Notes: a model not told the origin generated them from the sequence alone. Positions 25,908-35,087 are shown, counted from the stretch's first letter. The stretch: 64,000 nt of DNA from Flavobacterium sp. CF108 (GCF_900129795.1 NZ_FQWW01000004.1:62001-126000), one strand, 5' to 3'. Numbers and translations are program-made.

Positions 25908-26909
25908 ATGGTATTAGTAACTGGCGGAACAGGTTTAGTAGGCTCACATTTATTGCTTCATTTAATTGAAAATGGAGAAAATGTCCGGGCTATTTACCGA
26001 ACCGAAAGCAATATTCAAAAAACAAAATCGGTTTTTGAATTGTATCAAAAAGCTGATTTATTTGAAAAAATAGAATGGCTTGAAGCCGATATTTTAGATG
26101 TTCCTTCTTTAGAAATTGCTTTTAATACTATTGATTACGTTTACCATTGTGCCGCATTTATTTCTTTTGATCCTACAGATGAAGAAATACTCCGAAAAAC
26201 CAATATTGAAGGAACAGCCAATATGGTTAATTTTTCTCTTGCCAGAGGAATAAAGAAATTCTGTTTTGTGAGTTCTATTGCCGCTCTTGGCGATTTAGCC
26301 CCACATGAAACTTATATTACTGAAGAAACCGACTGGAATCCCGAAAAACCACACAGCGATTACGCCATTTCTAAATATGGTGCCGAAATGGAAGTCTGGC
26401 GTGCGCATCAGGAAGGTTTAGATGTAATTATCGTAAATCCGGGTGTTATTTTAGGCCCAATTCCGAAAACGAAAAGTAAACAGCAGGGAAGTGCAGAATT
26501 GTATGTAAAAGTCGCAAACGGACTTCCTTTTTATACACTCGGAAGCACTGGTTTTATTTCTATTGATGATGTTGTAAAAACAATGTATCAGTTAATGAAA
26601 AGCGATATTAAAAACGAACGTTTTACTTTAATTACAGACAATGTTGTTTTTAAAGATATTCTGAACACCATTGCCGATGTTTTAAAAGTCAAAAAACCGC
26701 ATCTTCATGCAAAACCTTTTTTAATGAATTTCCTTTGGATTGCTGACGGAATATTTTCGACTTTATTTTTTCAAAAAAGAACCATTACAAAAGCGACTGC
26801 AAAAGCATCTTATTCTAAAAATCTGTATTCGAATGAAAAAATAAAAACCGTTCTGGGAACAGTTTTTTTAGATGTACATCAATACATAAAAGACATTTCG
26901 AAGTTATAA
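25908..26909 (+). CDS. NAD-dependent epimerase/dehydratase (extended SDR)
   Basis: A 333-residue protein. ATG at 25908 was chosen because VLVTGGTGLVGSH, the NAD-binding GxxGxxG loop, begins right after it; a longer frame runs only through the upstream repeat. The extended-SDR catalytic Tyr-Lys pair is in DYAISKYGAE, with the preceding Ser in FVSSIAAL. It resembles NAD-dependent 4-epimerases or dihydroflavonol-reductase-like enzymes; the substrate cannot be told. It converges on the DUF4296 gene with a 3-nt gap. Confidence 0.82.
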   Translation: MVLVTGGTGLVGSHLLLHLIENGENVRAIYRTESNIQKTKSVFELYQKADLFEKIEWLEADILDVPSLEIAFNTIDYVYHCAAFISFDPTDEEILRKTNIEGTANMVNFSLARGIKKFCFVSSIAALGDLAPHETYITEETDWNPEKPHSDYAISKYGAEMEVWRAHQEGLDVIIVNPGVILGPIPKTKSKQQGSAELYVKVANGLPFYTLGSTGFISIDDVVKTMYQLMKSDIKNERFTLITDNVVFKDILNTIADVLKVKKPHLHAKPFLMNFLWIADGIFSTLFFQKRTITKATAKASYSKNLYSNEKIKTVLGTVFLDVHQYIKDISKL

Positions 26910-26912
26910 ACC

Positions 26913-27401
26913 TTATCTTCTAGGTGGTTTTTTCATCTGTCGTCTTATCGAATCGAGATTTATTTGTTGTTTTGAAGTTTTTTTGATTGAATCCTTCGGA
27001 GTTTTTGGAGTCTCTTTAAGTTTCTTTTTGGCTTCTTTCGCTGCTTTTTTATTTTCAATTGTAACAAGAGAATCTGCAGCTCGCTCGGCTACTTTTAACC
27101 GCTTGCCTACTTCATCAAACATATCTTTGTAGTTCTCATAATCTGCAGCATAGTACATATTATTTTGAGCAAACTGAAGACTGTCGACTTTATATTTTTT
27201 TAAAATGAATTTCGTTGGGCTCGTTTCTGTAGAATCTAACAATTCCTGATGTTGGTATTTCATTGCTTCCAGAAGAGACAAATCATACATAATATCAATC
27301 ATTTTATCTTTCTCAATAAGTTTTGCAGGCTGTTTTACAACCTCCTTTTTACAACTTACAGAAAGAAACAAAACCAATAGTATTACTAAACAATTCTTCA
27401 T
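26913..27401 (-). CDS. DUF4296 lipoprotein
   Basis: A 162-residue lipoprotein with lipobox LSVSC (Cys17), then a helical domain matching DUF4296 (MYDLSLLEAMKYQHQ, YNVDS-like KYKVDSLQF) and a Lys/Ala-rich tail with KKAAKEAKKK ending in basic residues. The function is unknown. It is the last gene of the glycosyltransferase-dihydroorotase-DUF4296 operon, 9 nt after the dihydroorotase gene. Confidence 0.8.
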   Translation of the reverse strand: MKNCLVILLVLFLSVSCKKEVVKQPAKLIEKDKMIDIMYDLSLLEAMKYQHQELLDSTETSPTKFILKKYKVDSLQFAQNNMYYAADYENYKDMFDEVGKRLKVAERAADSLVTIENKKAAKEAKKKLKETPKTPKDSIKKTSKQQINLDSIRRQMKKPPRR

Positions 27402-27410
27402 TTCAGCTTT

Positions 27411-28751
27411 TTATCTATCAAACAATAATCGTTTTCCGGCGCGGACATCTTTTACTTTAAAGTTATTGTAAACCAATTCTCCGTTTACAAAAGTATGTGT
27501 AATTCTAGATTTAAAAGCCATATTTTCAAATGGAGACCAGCCGCATTTGTACAAAATATTATCTGAATTTACACTCCACGGCAAACTTGGGTTTACAATC
27601 ACTAAATCGGCAAAATAACCTTCTTTAACAAACCCTCTTTTTTCAATTTTGAAAATCTTAGCAGGATTGTGGCACATTTTTTCCACGATTTTCTCCACAG
27701 TGATTTTTCCTTGGTGATGCGCCTCAAACATTGCCACAACTGCGTGCTGCACAAGCGGCCCTCCAGAAGGAGCTTTTAAATATGATTGTAATTTTTCTTC
27801 TTTAGTATGAGGCGCATGGTCTGTTGCAATAACATCAATTCGGCCGTCATTTAAAGCTTTCCAAAGTTCAGCTCTGTCGTGTTCTGTTTTAACAGCAGGA
27901 TTCCATTTGATGAAATTCCCTTTTGTTTTGTAATCTTCATCGGTAAACCAAAGATGATGTACACAAACCTCAGCGGTGATTTTTTTATCTTCTAATGGAA
28001 TTTTATTAGTAAACAACTCCATTTCTTTTGCTGTAGAAAGATGAAAAATATGCAAACGTGCTCCGGTTTTTTTCGCCAAAGCCACCGCTTTTGAAGACGA
28101 AAGATAACAAGCCTCGGCACTTCTAATTAAATTGTGTGCCGTTACCGGAATATCTTCACCGTATTTTTCCTTGAATTCTGCTAAATTATTTTGAATCGTA
28201 GTTTCATCTTCGCAATGCACCGCAATTAACATTGGAGTACTTGAAAAGATTCTTTCTAGAGTTTCTTCCTTGTCAACCAGCATATTTCCTGTTGATGAAC
28301 CTAAGAAAATCTTAATTCCTGCAACATTCTTTGGATTTGTTTTTAAAACTTCTTCCAGATTATCATTTGTTGCTCCCATCATAAACGAATAATTCGCAAA
28401 TGATTTCTCGGCAGCAATTTGGTATTTATCTTCTAAAATTTCCTGAGTAACCGCATTTGGAACCGTGTTTGGCTGTTCGATAAAAGAAGTAATTCCTCCT
28501 GCAATTGCAGCTCTCGATTCTGATTCAATATCGCCTTTATGAGTTAATCCCGGCTCTCTAAAATGTACCTGATCATCAATTGCACCCGGCATTAGATAAT
28601 TTCCTTCGGCATCAATAACAATACAATCTGATGTTTTTAGACTGATGCTGTCTGCAACCTCAACGATTAAGTCATTTTCGATCAAAACATCTCCGTCAAA
28701 AATAGATCCTTCGTTTACAATTTTGGCATTTTTTATTAAAATCCTATTCAT
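27411..28751 (-). CDS. pyrC: Dihydroorotase
   Basis: A 446-residue amidohydrolase of pyrimidine biosynthesis, interconverting carbamoyl-aspartate and dihydroorotate. The metal ligands are in DQVHFREPG (the D-x-HxR motif). Later conserved elements are HCEDETT, HIFHLST and VIATDHAPHT. It lies in an operon 9 nt downstream of the glycosyltransferase gene. Confidence 0.93.
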   Translation of the reverse strand: MNRILIKNAKIVNEGSIFDGDVLIENDLIVEVADSISLKTSDCIVIDAEGNYLMPGAIDDQVHFREPGLTHKGDIESESRAAIAGGITSFIEQPNTVPNAVTQEILEDKYQIAAEKSFANYSFMMGATNDNLEEVLKTNPKNVAGIKIFLGSSTGNMLVDKEETLERIFSSTPMLIAVHCEDETTIQNNLAEFKEKYGEDIPVTAHNLIRSAEACYLSSSKAVALAKKTGARLHIFHLSTAKEMELFTNKIPLEDKKITAEVCVHHLWFTDEDYKTKGNFIKWNPAVKTEHDRAELWKALNDGRIDVIATDHAPHTKEEKLQSYLKAPSGGPLVQHAVVAMFEAHHQGKITVEKIVEKMCHNPAKIFKIEKRGFVKEGYFADLVIVNPSLPWSVNSDNILYKCGWSPFENMAFKSRITHTFVNGELVYNNFKVKDVRAGKRLLFDR

Positions 28752-28760
28752 GTTCTATCT

Positions 28761-29486
28761 TTATAATGTATTGACTAATTTTTTTAATCGAAGAGAAATT
28801 ACACCTAGAATTGCTTCTTTAATAATGGCATTACTCATTTTTGAAACTCCTTTTGTTCTGTCTGTAAAAATAATAGGCACTTCTTTTATTTCAAATTTAG
28901 CACAATAAGTTCTGTACTTCATTTCGATTTGAAACGCATATCCAACAAACTTTATTTTGTTCAGGTTAATTTTCTCTAAAACTTCTCTTTTATAACAAAC
29001 AAAACCGGCTGTTGCATCGTGAATTTTCATTCCGGTAATAAATTTTACATAAACAGATGCAAAATAGGACATTAAAACTCTGCTTAAAGGCCAGTTTACC
29101 ACATTTACGCCTGTAACATAACGGGATCCAATGGCTAAATCGGCACCTCCGAAGTGGCAGGCATCGTATAATTTTTCAAGATCATTTGGGTTATGCGAAA
29201 AATCGGCATCCATTTCAAAAATAAAATCATATTTATGTTCTAATGACCATTTAAAACCATGAACATAAGCGGTTCCTAAACCGGCTTTTTTAGCTCTTTT
29301 TTCAAGAAATAATCTTCCCGGATATTCTTCCTGTAATGCGACAACTTTATCGGCGGTATGGTCCGGCGAATTATCGTCGATTATTAGCAGGTGAAAAGAT
29401 TTATGCTGCGAAAGTACAGCTCTCACTATACTTTCTATGTTTTCAATTTCGTTATAAGTAGGGATTATGACAATACTATCACTCAT
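28761..29486 (-). CDS. Polyprenol monophosphomannose synthase-like glycosyltransferase (GT2)
   Basis: A 241-residue GT-A transferase with IPTYNEIENIE, a DDNSPDHT metal-binding segment and the MDADFSHNP acceptor-region motif characteristic of dolichol/polyprenol-phosphate mannose synthases. It lacks the C-terminal membrane domain that some relatives carry. It probably makes a polyprenyl-phosphate sugar donor at the inner membrane. It is first in a three-gene operon with dihydroorotase and a DUF4296 lipoprotein, and has a perfect -7 box. Confidence 0.85.
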   Translation of the reverse strand: MSDSIVIIPTYNEIENIESIVRAVLSQHKSFHLLIIDDNSPDHTADKVVALQEEYPGRLFLEKRAKKAGLGTAYVHGFKWSLEHKYDFIFEMDADFSHNPNDLEKLYDACHFGGADLAIGSRYVTGVNVVNWPLSRVLMSYFASVYVKFITGMKIHDATAGFVCYKREVLEKINLNKIKFVGYAFQIEMKYRTYCAKFEIKEVPIIFTDRTKGVSKMSNAIIKEAILGVISLRLKKLVNTL

Positions 29487-29508
29487 TTTTTTCTCGGTAA
29501 TTTCACCG

Positions 29509-29516
29509 CAAAAGTA
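29509..29516 (-). promoter_or_regulatory. -7 box of the glycosyltransferase-dihydroorotase operon
   Basis: A perfect TACTTTTG on the reverse strand, 23 nt upstream of the glycosyltransferase ATG. Confidence 0.6.
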
Positions 29517-29578
29517 AACTTTTTATAGCATTTGGTTCATAATAAATACATAATAAAACTATTGATACAAAAAATTAC

Positions 29579-29586
29579 TAATTTTG
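29579..29586 (+). promoter_or_regulatory. -7 box of the DUF4271 gene
   Basis: A perfect TAATTTTG ending 7 nt before the ATG at 29594, so the transcript would be leaderless or nearly so. Confidence 0.6.
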
Positions 29587-29593
29587 TGGCGCT

Positions 29594-30262
29594 ATGATTG
29601 AACACCTTCATCCACGAATTATTGAAAACAAAGACTGGGCAACGGCTTTATTTGTCCTGACCTTTGCTGTTGTTGCCATGACAAAATCTGCTTATGAAAC
29701 TCGTTTTTCAGAATTTAGTAAGCTTATTTTTTCAGATAAGTATGCAAAAATTTATCGGGATAACAGCCACATGAAAAGCAGCTTTACGGTTGGTTTATTT
29801 TTTGTGCAGGTTATTTCGTTTGCCTTTTTTATTTTGCTAACGATGAACATTTATGATAAAGCTTCAAAAACCGATTATATTTTGTTCATTCAAATCGCAA
29901 CTTTTCTGCTTTATTTTATTCTGGCAAAATACTTAGTTGAGAAAATTGTAGCTGCAGCATTCAACATTGACGACTTTGTGGAGCTTTTTAATTTGCAAAA
30001 AGTTACTTACAGAACTTATATTGGCGTTTTAATCCTTCCAATCAATGCAATTTTGTTTTATTATGATAATATTTCAACGATTGTACCGCTAGCAACTATA
30101 GGTATTTCGCTCTGTATCAGTCTATACTCTTATTTTATTTCAATTAAAACATATCAAAACGTAATAATCGGTAAGTTATTTTATTTTATTTTATATCTTT
30201 GCGCTCTTGAAATAGCGCCTTATTATTTTCTTTATTATTGGATAACAAAAGGGAGTGCTTAG
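29594..30262 (+). CDS. DUF4271 membrane protein
   Basis: A 222-residue protein with about six hydrophobic helices and an N-terminal amphipathic stretch, matching the DUF4271 family. The position beside a uroporphyrinogen-III-synthase-like gene is common in Flavobacteriia. No catalytic motif was seen. Function unknown. It ends 14 nt before the ATG of the next gene. Confidence 0.78.
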   Translation: MIEHLHPRIIENKDWATALFVLTFAVVAMTKSAYETRFSEFSKLIFSDKYAKIYRDNSHMKSSFTVGLFFVQVISFAFFILLTMNIYDKASKTDYILFIQIATFLLYFILAKYLVEKIVAAAFNIDDFVELFNLQKVTYRTYIGVLILPINAILFYYDNISTIVPLATIGISLCISLYSYFISIKTYQNVIIGKLFYFILYLCALEIAPYYFLYYWITKGSA

Positions 30263-30276
30263 AAAATGTTTATAAT

Positions 30277-31026
30277 ATGAAAGTGAAAACAATTTTGGTG
30301 TCACAGCCTGAACCTAAAGTGGAGAATTCTCCTTACTTTGAGCTCCAACAAAAACACAAAATAAAAATTGATTTCAGACCATTTATTCATGTGGAAGGGG
30401 TTAGCGCAAAAGAGATTCGATTACAAAAAATCGATCTTAATCATTACACTGCGATCATTTTAACAAGTCGAAATGCTGTAGATCATTTTTTTAGAGTGGC
30501 TGATGAAATGCGTTACAAAGTTCCTGAAGGATTGAAATATTTTTGTCAATCTGAAGCAGTAGCGTTTTATCTTCAAAAGTATGTTGTGTACAGAAAACGT
30601 AAAATTTACGTTGGAGCAAAAGATTTTGCAGATTTATCTCCTCTTATCAAAAAGTACAAAGACGAGAAGTTTTTGCTTCCTGCATCTGACCAGTTAAATG
30701 CTGATGCTCCTATAACATTAAACGGCCTGAAAGTAGACTGGGCTCAAGCTATTTTTTACAGAACTGTAATGAGTGACTTGTCTGATCTTGCTGATGTTTA
30801 TTATGATGTTTTAGCGTTTTTTAGCCCAACCGGAATTAAATCTTTATTTAAAAACTTCCCGGACTTTCAACAAAACAACACCAGAATTGCTGTTTTTGGA
30901 AGCACAACTCAAAAAGAAGCTTTAGATCATGGTTTAAGAATTGATATTCTTGCTCCAACTCCTGAAACGCCTTCTATGACAATGGCTCTAGAAAAATATA
31001 TTGCAGAAGCAAACAAAGGAAAATAA
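30277..31026 (+). CDS. hemD: Uroporphyrinogen-III synthase-like protein
   Basis: A 249-residue protein with two similar domains. The start is ATG at 30277 (MKVKTILVSQPEP); a further in-frame ATG 39 nt upstream overlaps the end of the DUF4271 gene. Features fitting HemD are ILTSRNAVDHFF early, FFSPTGIKSL late and AVFGSTTQKEAL. The enzyme cyclises hydroxymethylbilane to uroporphyrinogen III for haem. The family is divergent, so this rests on pattern and context. Confidence 0.78.
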   Translation: MKVKTILVSQPEPKVENSPYFELQQKHKIKIDFRPFIHVEGVSAKEIRLQKIDLNHYTAIILTSRNAVDHFFRVADEMRYKVPEGLKYFCQSEAVAFYLQKYVVYRKRKIYVGAKDFADLSPLIKKYKDEKFLLPASDQLNADAPITLNGLKVDWAQAIFYRTVMSDLSDLADVYYDVLAFFSPTGIKSLFKNFPDFQQNNTRIAVFGSTTQKEALDHGLRIDILAPTPETPSMTMALEKYIAEANKGK

Positions 31027-31334
31027 TCCTTTTACAAATATTAAAATTTTTAAAATTCCAAATTCCAATTTTATGTTGGGATTTGGAATTTTTGTTTTAG
31101 ATCTATTTCAACATAGCCAACAGTTTCAACCGTTGGAACGCAATCCATTATCCCCAATCTGTCTCCCCGTGGTTGAAATCACGGGTTATATTTTGAATTT
31201 CGAATAACTATCTAGGTATAATCCATTTGGAATTTGGGATTTAAAAAGTTTGAATTTTATTTTTCCTTCCTTTTAACTATATTTGATTTCTATTCTAAAC
31301 CCAAATCACAATAAATAGTTTCAAATTATAAGTT
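31027..31334. repeat. Repeat-filled intergenic region before the Lrp-type regulator
   Basis: The region holds a near-palindrome AAATTCCAAATTCCAA / TTGGGATTTGGAATTT at about 31053-31094, probably the hemD terminator. It then has two short hairpins, CCAAC..GTTGG at 31117-31136 and CCCGTG..CACGGG at 31166-31185. A perfect -7 box follows. No convincing ORF was seen. Confidence 0.7.
31278..31285 (+). promoter_or_regulatory. -7 box of the Lrp/AsnC gene
   Basis: A perfect TATATTTG 49 nt upstream of the ATG at 31335. Confidence 0.55.
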
Positions 31335-31805
31335 ATGAAAATCAACTCCCTTTTAATCGAAATTGACGGTATCGACAAAGAAATCCTTCGATATCTTATG
31401 GACGATGCTCGAAAACCTATTTTACAAATTGCCAATAAAATTGGTATTTCGGGAGCTGCGATTCATCAGCGATTAAAAAAGCTGGAACAGTCTGGTGTTA
31501 TTTCTGGTTCGAAGTTTACTGTAAATCCAAAGGTTTTAGGCTACAATACTATGGCTTTTGTGGGAGTTTATCTTGACAAAGCTTCCCGAAATTCTGAAGC
31601 CGTAAAAGATTTAAAAAAAATACCCGAAGTTCTGGAATGTCATTATACAACCGGAAACTGGTCGGTTTTAATTAAAATTATCTGCCGCGACAACGAACAT
31701 TTAATGCAGCTTTTAAATACTAAAATTCAGGCTATAGAAGGTGTTTCAAGAACGGAAACCTTTATCTCCCTAGATCAGCAGATTGACAGACAGATTCAAT
31801 TGTAA
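31335..31805 (+). CDS. Lrp/AsnC-family transcriptional regulator
   Basis: A 156-residue regulator: N-terminal helix-turn-helix (DKEILRYLMDDARKPILQIA, ISGAAIHQRLKKLEQSGVI) followed by the RAM ligand-binding domain (GYNTMAFVGVYL, VLECHYTTGNWSVLIKI). The length is normal for this family. It probably responds to an amino acid. The target genes are unknown, and it has its own promoter and no obvious operon partner. Confidence 0.92.
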   Translation: MKINSLLIEIDGIDKEILRYLMDDARKPILQIANKIGISGAAIHQRLKKLEQSGVISGSKFTVNPKVLGYNTMAFVGVYLDKASRNSEAVKDLKKIPEVLECHYTTGNWSVLIKIICRDNEHLMQLLNTKIQAIEGVSRTETFISLDQQIDRQIQL

Positions 31806-31854
31806 ATAGAGAATGTGGCAATTTGATAATTAGATAGTTTCTTAAAGAACAATT

Positions 31855-31917
31855 GTCACCCTGAGCGAAGTCGAAGGCTTAATTGCATGTGAGGGCTTCG
31901 ACTTCGCTCAGCCTGAC
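31855..31917. repeat. CTGAGCGAAGTCGAAGG inverted repeat
   Basis: GTCACCCTGAGCGAAGTCGA at the left and its near-complement GCTTCGACTTCGCTCAGCCTGAC at the right form an imperfect palindrome. Fragments of the same family are at about 2850-2890, 50292-50313, 52980-53010 and 53084-53106. Confidence 0.8.
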
Positions 31918-31964
31918 AGACGATTAGCCTAAAAATAAAATCCAACGTGCTCATATCAAAAAAA

Positions 31965-32240
31965 ATGATCCCAAAAATTAGACTTGAGATTAAAACCGTT
32001 TTATGTTTTGTTATTTATTTCATAGTAGCCTTCATCTTGACTTTATTAGATCCTGGAAATCGTTCAAGACTTAGCTCTGGTACTATTTTATTTTTTCTCT
32101 CGGTCCCAATAAGTATAATTTGCGTTATAGTTTTATTCTTCAAACTATACGAATCTAAAGAAACCAAATATCTAAACTGTATTTATGTATTAACAATTAT
32201 GTGGGCCTTGTTTTTTATACTCTTACACGGAATGGACTAG
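31965..32240 (+). CDS. Small hypothetical membrane protein
   Basis: A 91-residue protein from ATG 31965, or 97 residues from an upstream GTG. It has three hydrophobic helices and no recognised motif. It begins soon after a repeat and ends just before a terminator-like palindrome. The hydrophobic pattern and termination signal support it; no homologue is recognised. Confidence 0.5.
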   Translation: MIPKIRLEIKTVLCFVIYFIVAFILTLLDPGNRSRLSSGTILFFLSVPISIICVIVLFFKLYESKETKYLNCIYVLTIMWALFFILLHGMD

Positions 32241-32273
32241 ATCATTTAAAAAAATAAATAGATAAAAAAAACA

Positions 32274-32306
32274 AAACCCGACAGGTTTTAAAAACCTGTC
32301 GGGTTT
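32274..32306 (+). terminator. Palindrome AAACCCGACAGGTTT, terminator-like
   Basis: Perfect 15-bp arms around TAA. A second copy with one extra base is at 62377-62410. It lies between convergent genes and could end both. Confidence 0.75.
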
Positions 32307-32346
32307 GCTATAAATTATCTAATTGACTAATTATCTAATTATCACA

Positions 32347-33033
32347 TTAATTCCTTCTGCTTCCGGAATAAATTGAGATATAGTACAACAACGTTGCAAT
32401 CGATCCAAGAGCGGCAACAACATACGTTCTTGCGGCCCATTTTAAGGCGTCTTTTGCACCGGCCTGTTCTTCTTGTGTCAGCATGTGTTTATTTTCAAGC
32501 CATGCTAAAGCCCTGTTACTCGCATCGTATTCTACCGGTAATGTAATGATCGAAAATAATGTTGTTACTGCAAAAATTATAATTCCAACTAATAACAACT
32601 GCGGAAAAGTTCTGATCATTAAAATTCCAGCCAATAAAATCCACTGCATATAGCTTGAGGCTATATTTACAATTGGCACTAATTTAGAACGCATCGTTAA
32701 CCATTCGTAACCAATAGCATGCTGAACAGCGTGTCCACATTCGTGAGCTGCAACGGCAGCCGCTGCTGCATTTCGATGATTATAAACCGCTTCACTTAAG
32801 TTTACTGTTTTATCTGACGGATTATAATGATCTGTTAGCTGACCCGGAGTCGAAATAACACGAACATCTCTAATTCCGTTATCAGCAAGCATTTTTTCAG
32901 CGATTTCTGCGCCGCTCATTCCGTTTCGTAATTGCAGTTTAGAATATAATTCGAATTTACTTTTAAGTTTTGCACTCACCATCCAGCTAAACAGCATTAT
33001 CGCTCCGGCAAGTATTAAATATTCATATCCCAT
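32347..33033 (-). CDS. Zinc metallopeptidase, YugP-like (PF04298)
   Basis: A 228-residue membrane protein. Start MGYEYLILAG at 33033 was chosen because the longer frame adds residues that do not look like part of the family. HExxH is at His97-Glu98..His101 (AHECGH) in the middle of the protein, and several membrane segments follow. It fits the YugP/neutral zinc peptidase family of unknown substrate. It is not adjacent to any obvious target. Confidence 0.82.
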   Translation of the reverse strand: MGYEYLILAGAIMLFSWMVSAKLKSKFELYSKLQLRNGMSGAEIAEKMLADNGIRDVRVISTPGQLTDHYNPSDKTVNLSEAVYNHRNAAAAAVAAHECGHAVQHAIGYEWLTMRSKLVPIVNIASSYMQWILLAGILMIRTFPQLLLVGIIIFAVTTLFSIITLPVEYDASNRALAWLENKHMLTQEEQAGAKDALKWAARTYVVAALGSIATLLYYISIYSGSRRN

Positions 33034-33183
33034 ATCTTTATCTTTTTGATTGAATTTAAATTTACAAAACAAACTGCAAATTATGAACCATTTTAACAAA
33101 ATGTCATTTTGGCATTTTTTCAGACAAAAACACCATATTAAAACACAAAAGACGCACTGAAGTGCGTCTCTACAAATCTATCT

Positions 33184-33777
33184 TTATAACAATTGCTTAT
33201 TTATTTCTTCAAACTTTTCAATCAGAGCATTTATTTTTGCCTGCTGTTTTTTGATTTGTTTAGGAAGAATAAAAAACCAGTTAATCGCCATCCACAATAA
33301 TGTTAGGCCATATGCCAGACTTGCTCCTAAAAAGGTCATTCTGCTGGCATATTCATACATATACAAACAAATCCCAAATGTTAGCGTGGCAAAATAAAAA
33401 CGCATCATTGTGGTTTGCAAAAACTGTTGTTTCTTTTTAATCAGAATTAAATTTTGCAGGTATTCCTGATTGGTTTGCGTTGTTTCGATGTTTTTATAGC
33501 TGCTCAATAATTTATTGTAAACAAATAAATAAATCATCATTGCCAGAATCGTCACAATGATTCCAATTTTAGTCGAAATAAATTGCGGCTGATAATAGAT
33601 CCATACAAAAACAATAAACGCAGTTGTTGCGAAAAGCAAAATATTAGCAATCCACAAACTTCTTAAACCCGCTCTTTTAAACTTATTTACTCGTGCCAGC
33701 AAATCCTGCATATCGGGCTGACTTACGGATTGTTTTTTCCATAAATCTTTAAAATCTATATTGTTATCGTTGTCCAT
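33184..33777 (-). CDS. Membrane protein downstream of ECF sigma factor, possible anti-sigma role
   Basis: A 197-residue protein with a soluble N-terminus (DFKDLWKKQSVSQPDMQDLL) and four to five membrane helices. Its start overlaps the end of the sigma-factor gene by 14 nt. Position and topology (a short cytosolic N-terminus followed by helices) resemble anti-sigma factors that hold an ECF sigma at the membrane. No anti-sigma domain is recognised, so this is inference. Confidence 0.6.
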   Translation of the reverse strand: MDNDNNIDFKDLWKKQSVSQPDMQDLLARVNKFKRAGLRSLWIANILLFATTAFIVFVWIYYQPQFISTKIGIIVTILAMMIYLFVYNKLLSSYKNIETTQTNQEYLQNLILIKKKQQFLQTTMMRFYFATLTFGICLYMYEYASRMTFLGASLAYGLTLLWMAINWFFILPKQIKKQQAKINALIEKFEEINKQLL

Positions 33778-34237
33778 TTTCTTTAAATTTTTGAGTCAGT
33801 TTTTCTTTTATTCTGTGAATTTTCACTCGCACATTGGCTTCAGAAAGTCCAATAATTTTAGCAATTTCTGCCTGCCTGACATCTTCTAATTCTAATGAAA
33901 TAATGATACGTTCCGTTTCGGGCAGTTCAGCGATGCATTTGTATAAAAACTGAATTTGAGGTTCTAATGAAGTTTGTTTTTCTTCTGAAAGATGAATTGG
34001 CAAATCTGATTTTGGAAAACGTTTTTGTTTTTCAATCTGTCGAAGACAATTATTAGACGCAATTCTAAAAATCCAGGTTCCAATAGAAGATTCGTTTCTA
34101 AAGGTTTCCAGCTTTTGCCAGACAATTATAAACGTTTCCTGAGCTAAATCCTGTGCAGCGTCATAATCGTTTACAAATCCCATACAAAGCCTGAAAATTC
34201 TATCCCAATATGTTTTATAGATTTCTTCGAATTCCAT
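33764..34237 (-). CDS. ECF-type RNA polymerase sigma factor
   Basis: A 157-residue sigma-70 factor with region 2 (YDAAQDLAQETFIIVWQ, WIFRIASNNCLRQI) and region 4 (ELPETERIIISLELEDV, AEIAKIIGLSEANVRVKIHR). The order hydrolase-sigma-membrane protein, with a 1-nt gap and a 14-nt overlap, means one transcript. A TGTAAC/CGTATC pair before the hydrolase could be its autoregulated promoter. Confidence 0.92.
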   Translation of the reverse strand: MEFEEIYKTYWDRIFRLCMGFVNDYDAAQDLAQETFIIVWQKLETFRNESSIGTWIFRIASNNCLRQIEKQKRFPKSDLPIHLSEEKQTSLEPQIQFLYKCIAELPETERIIISLELEDVRQAEIAKIIGLSEANVRVKIHRIKEKLTQKFKENGQR

Positions 34238-34238
34238 T

Positions 34239-35087
34239 TTAAGATTTTAAAAAAGTGTTTAATTGTGCCAAATACCATTCTGTATCATCATACATGACAA
34301 AATGCAAACCTTTATCAGCATATTGAAAATTAGCCGTTTTTAGGTTTTTATACTGCCCTTCGATTGCCGGTTTTAAATTTATAAAATAAGATTCTAATAA
34401 AATTAGCGAAGGACATTTTATCGTTGAGATTCTATCTCTCAAATCGGTATTAAAGAAATCGCAATACATTTGAGCAAAGGTTTTTCTATCTGATTTTACA
34501 CTCCAATTTATTACCGTTTCTAGTTTTGAAATATCCTGCAAAAGTCTCGGCATGGCTTGTTTCTGCATATCATAAAACTGTGTTTCGGTCATTGCCGTCA
34601 TTTGATTTACTGTTGATGAACAATCGTTATTTTCTTTTGATTTAAAAGAAGGATCTGTCAAAGCAGCCAAACAAGGCAAAGCATCCACAACAACAATTTT
34701 CCCAATTAATTCCGGGTAATCTGCTGCTATGGCAAGCGCCAATCCACCGCCCATGCTGTGACCGATTATAATTGGTTTTTCTATTTTATTGTCTTTGATG
34801 TAATTGGCGATTCCTGTTTTCCAGTTTTCGAATGAAGGATTTGGCTGTGGTTTTGCTCCGGCAAATCCGGCCATTGTAAGTGTATAACAAGTGAAATCTT
34901 TTTCGAAAGCGGTTTTGGTTTCGCTCCAAACTTCGCCGGAAGAAGCAAATCCAGGAATGAATATAATGGATTGTTTTCCTTTTCCGGTTTTAAGAACTTC
35001 GAAAGGATATGATTTTGTTTGTGCAAAAACATTTAGACATAATGCTGAGAATAAGAATGCGATAATTAAGATGATATACTTTTTCAT
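34239..35087 (-). CDS. Secreted or periplasmic alpha/beta hydrolase
   Basis: A 282-residue protein with signal peptide ending NVFAQ, IIFIPGFASSGEVW, the nucleophile elbow GHSMGG and a C-terminal His in KGLHFVMYDD. The catalytic Asp is probably near VVDALP. The signal sequence places it outside the cytosol. It leads the operon of the ECF sigma factor, which is unusual and suggests a stress-linked role. The substrate is unknown. Confidence 0.82.
   Translation of the reverse strand: MKKYIILIIAFLFSALCLNVFAQTKSYPFEVLKTGKGKQSIIFIPGFASSGEVWSETKTAFEKDFTCYTLTMAGFAGAKPQPNPSFENWKTGIANYIKDNKIEKPIIIGHSMGGGLALAIAADYPELIGKIVVVDALPCLAALTDPSFKSKENNDCSSTVNQMTAMTETQFYDMQKQAMPRLLQDISKLETVINWSVKSDRKTFAQMYCDFFNTDLRDRISTIKCPSLILLESYFINLKPAIEGQYKNLKTANFQYADKGLHFVMYDDTEWYLAQLNTFLKS

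Noticed and set aside
31001..31207. A 68-codon forward frame after hemD
   Set aside because: Composed of the AAATTCCAAATTCC palindrome and short hairpins; looks like repeat, not protein.
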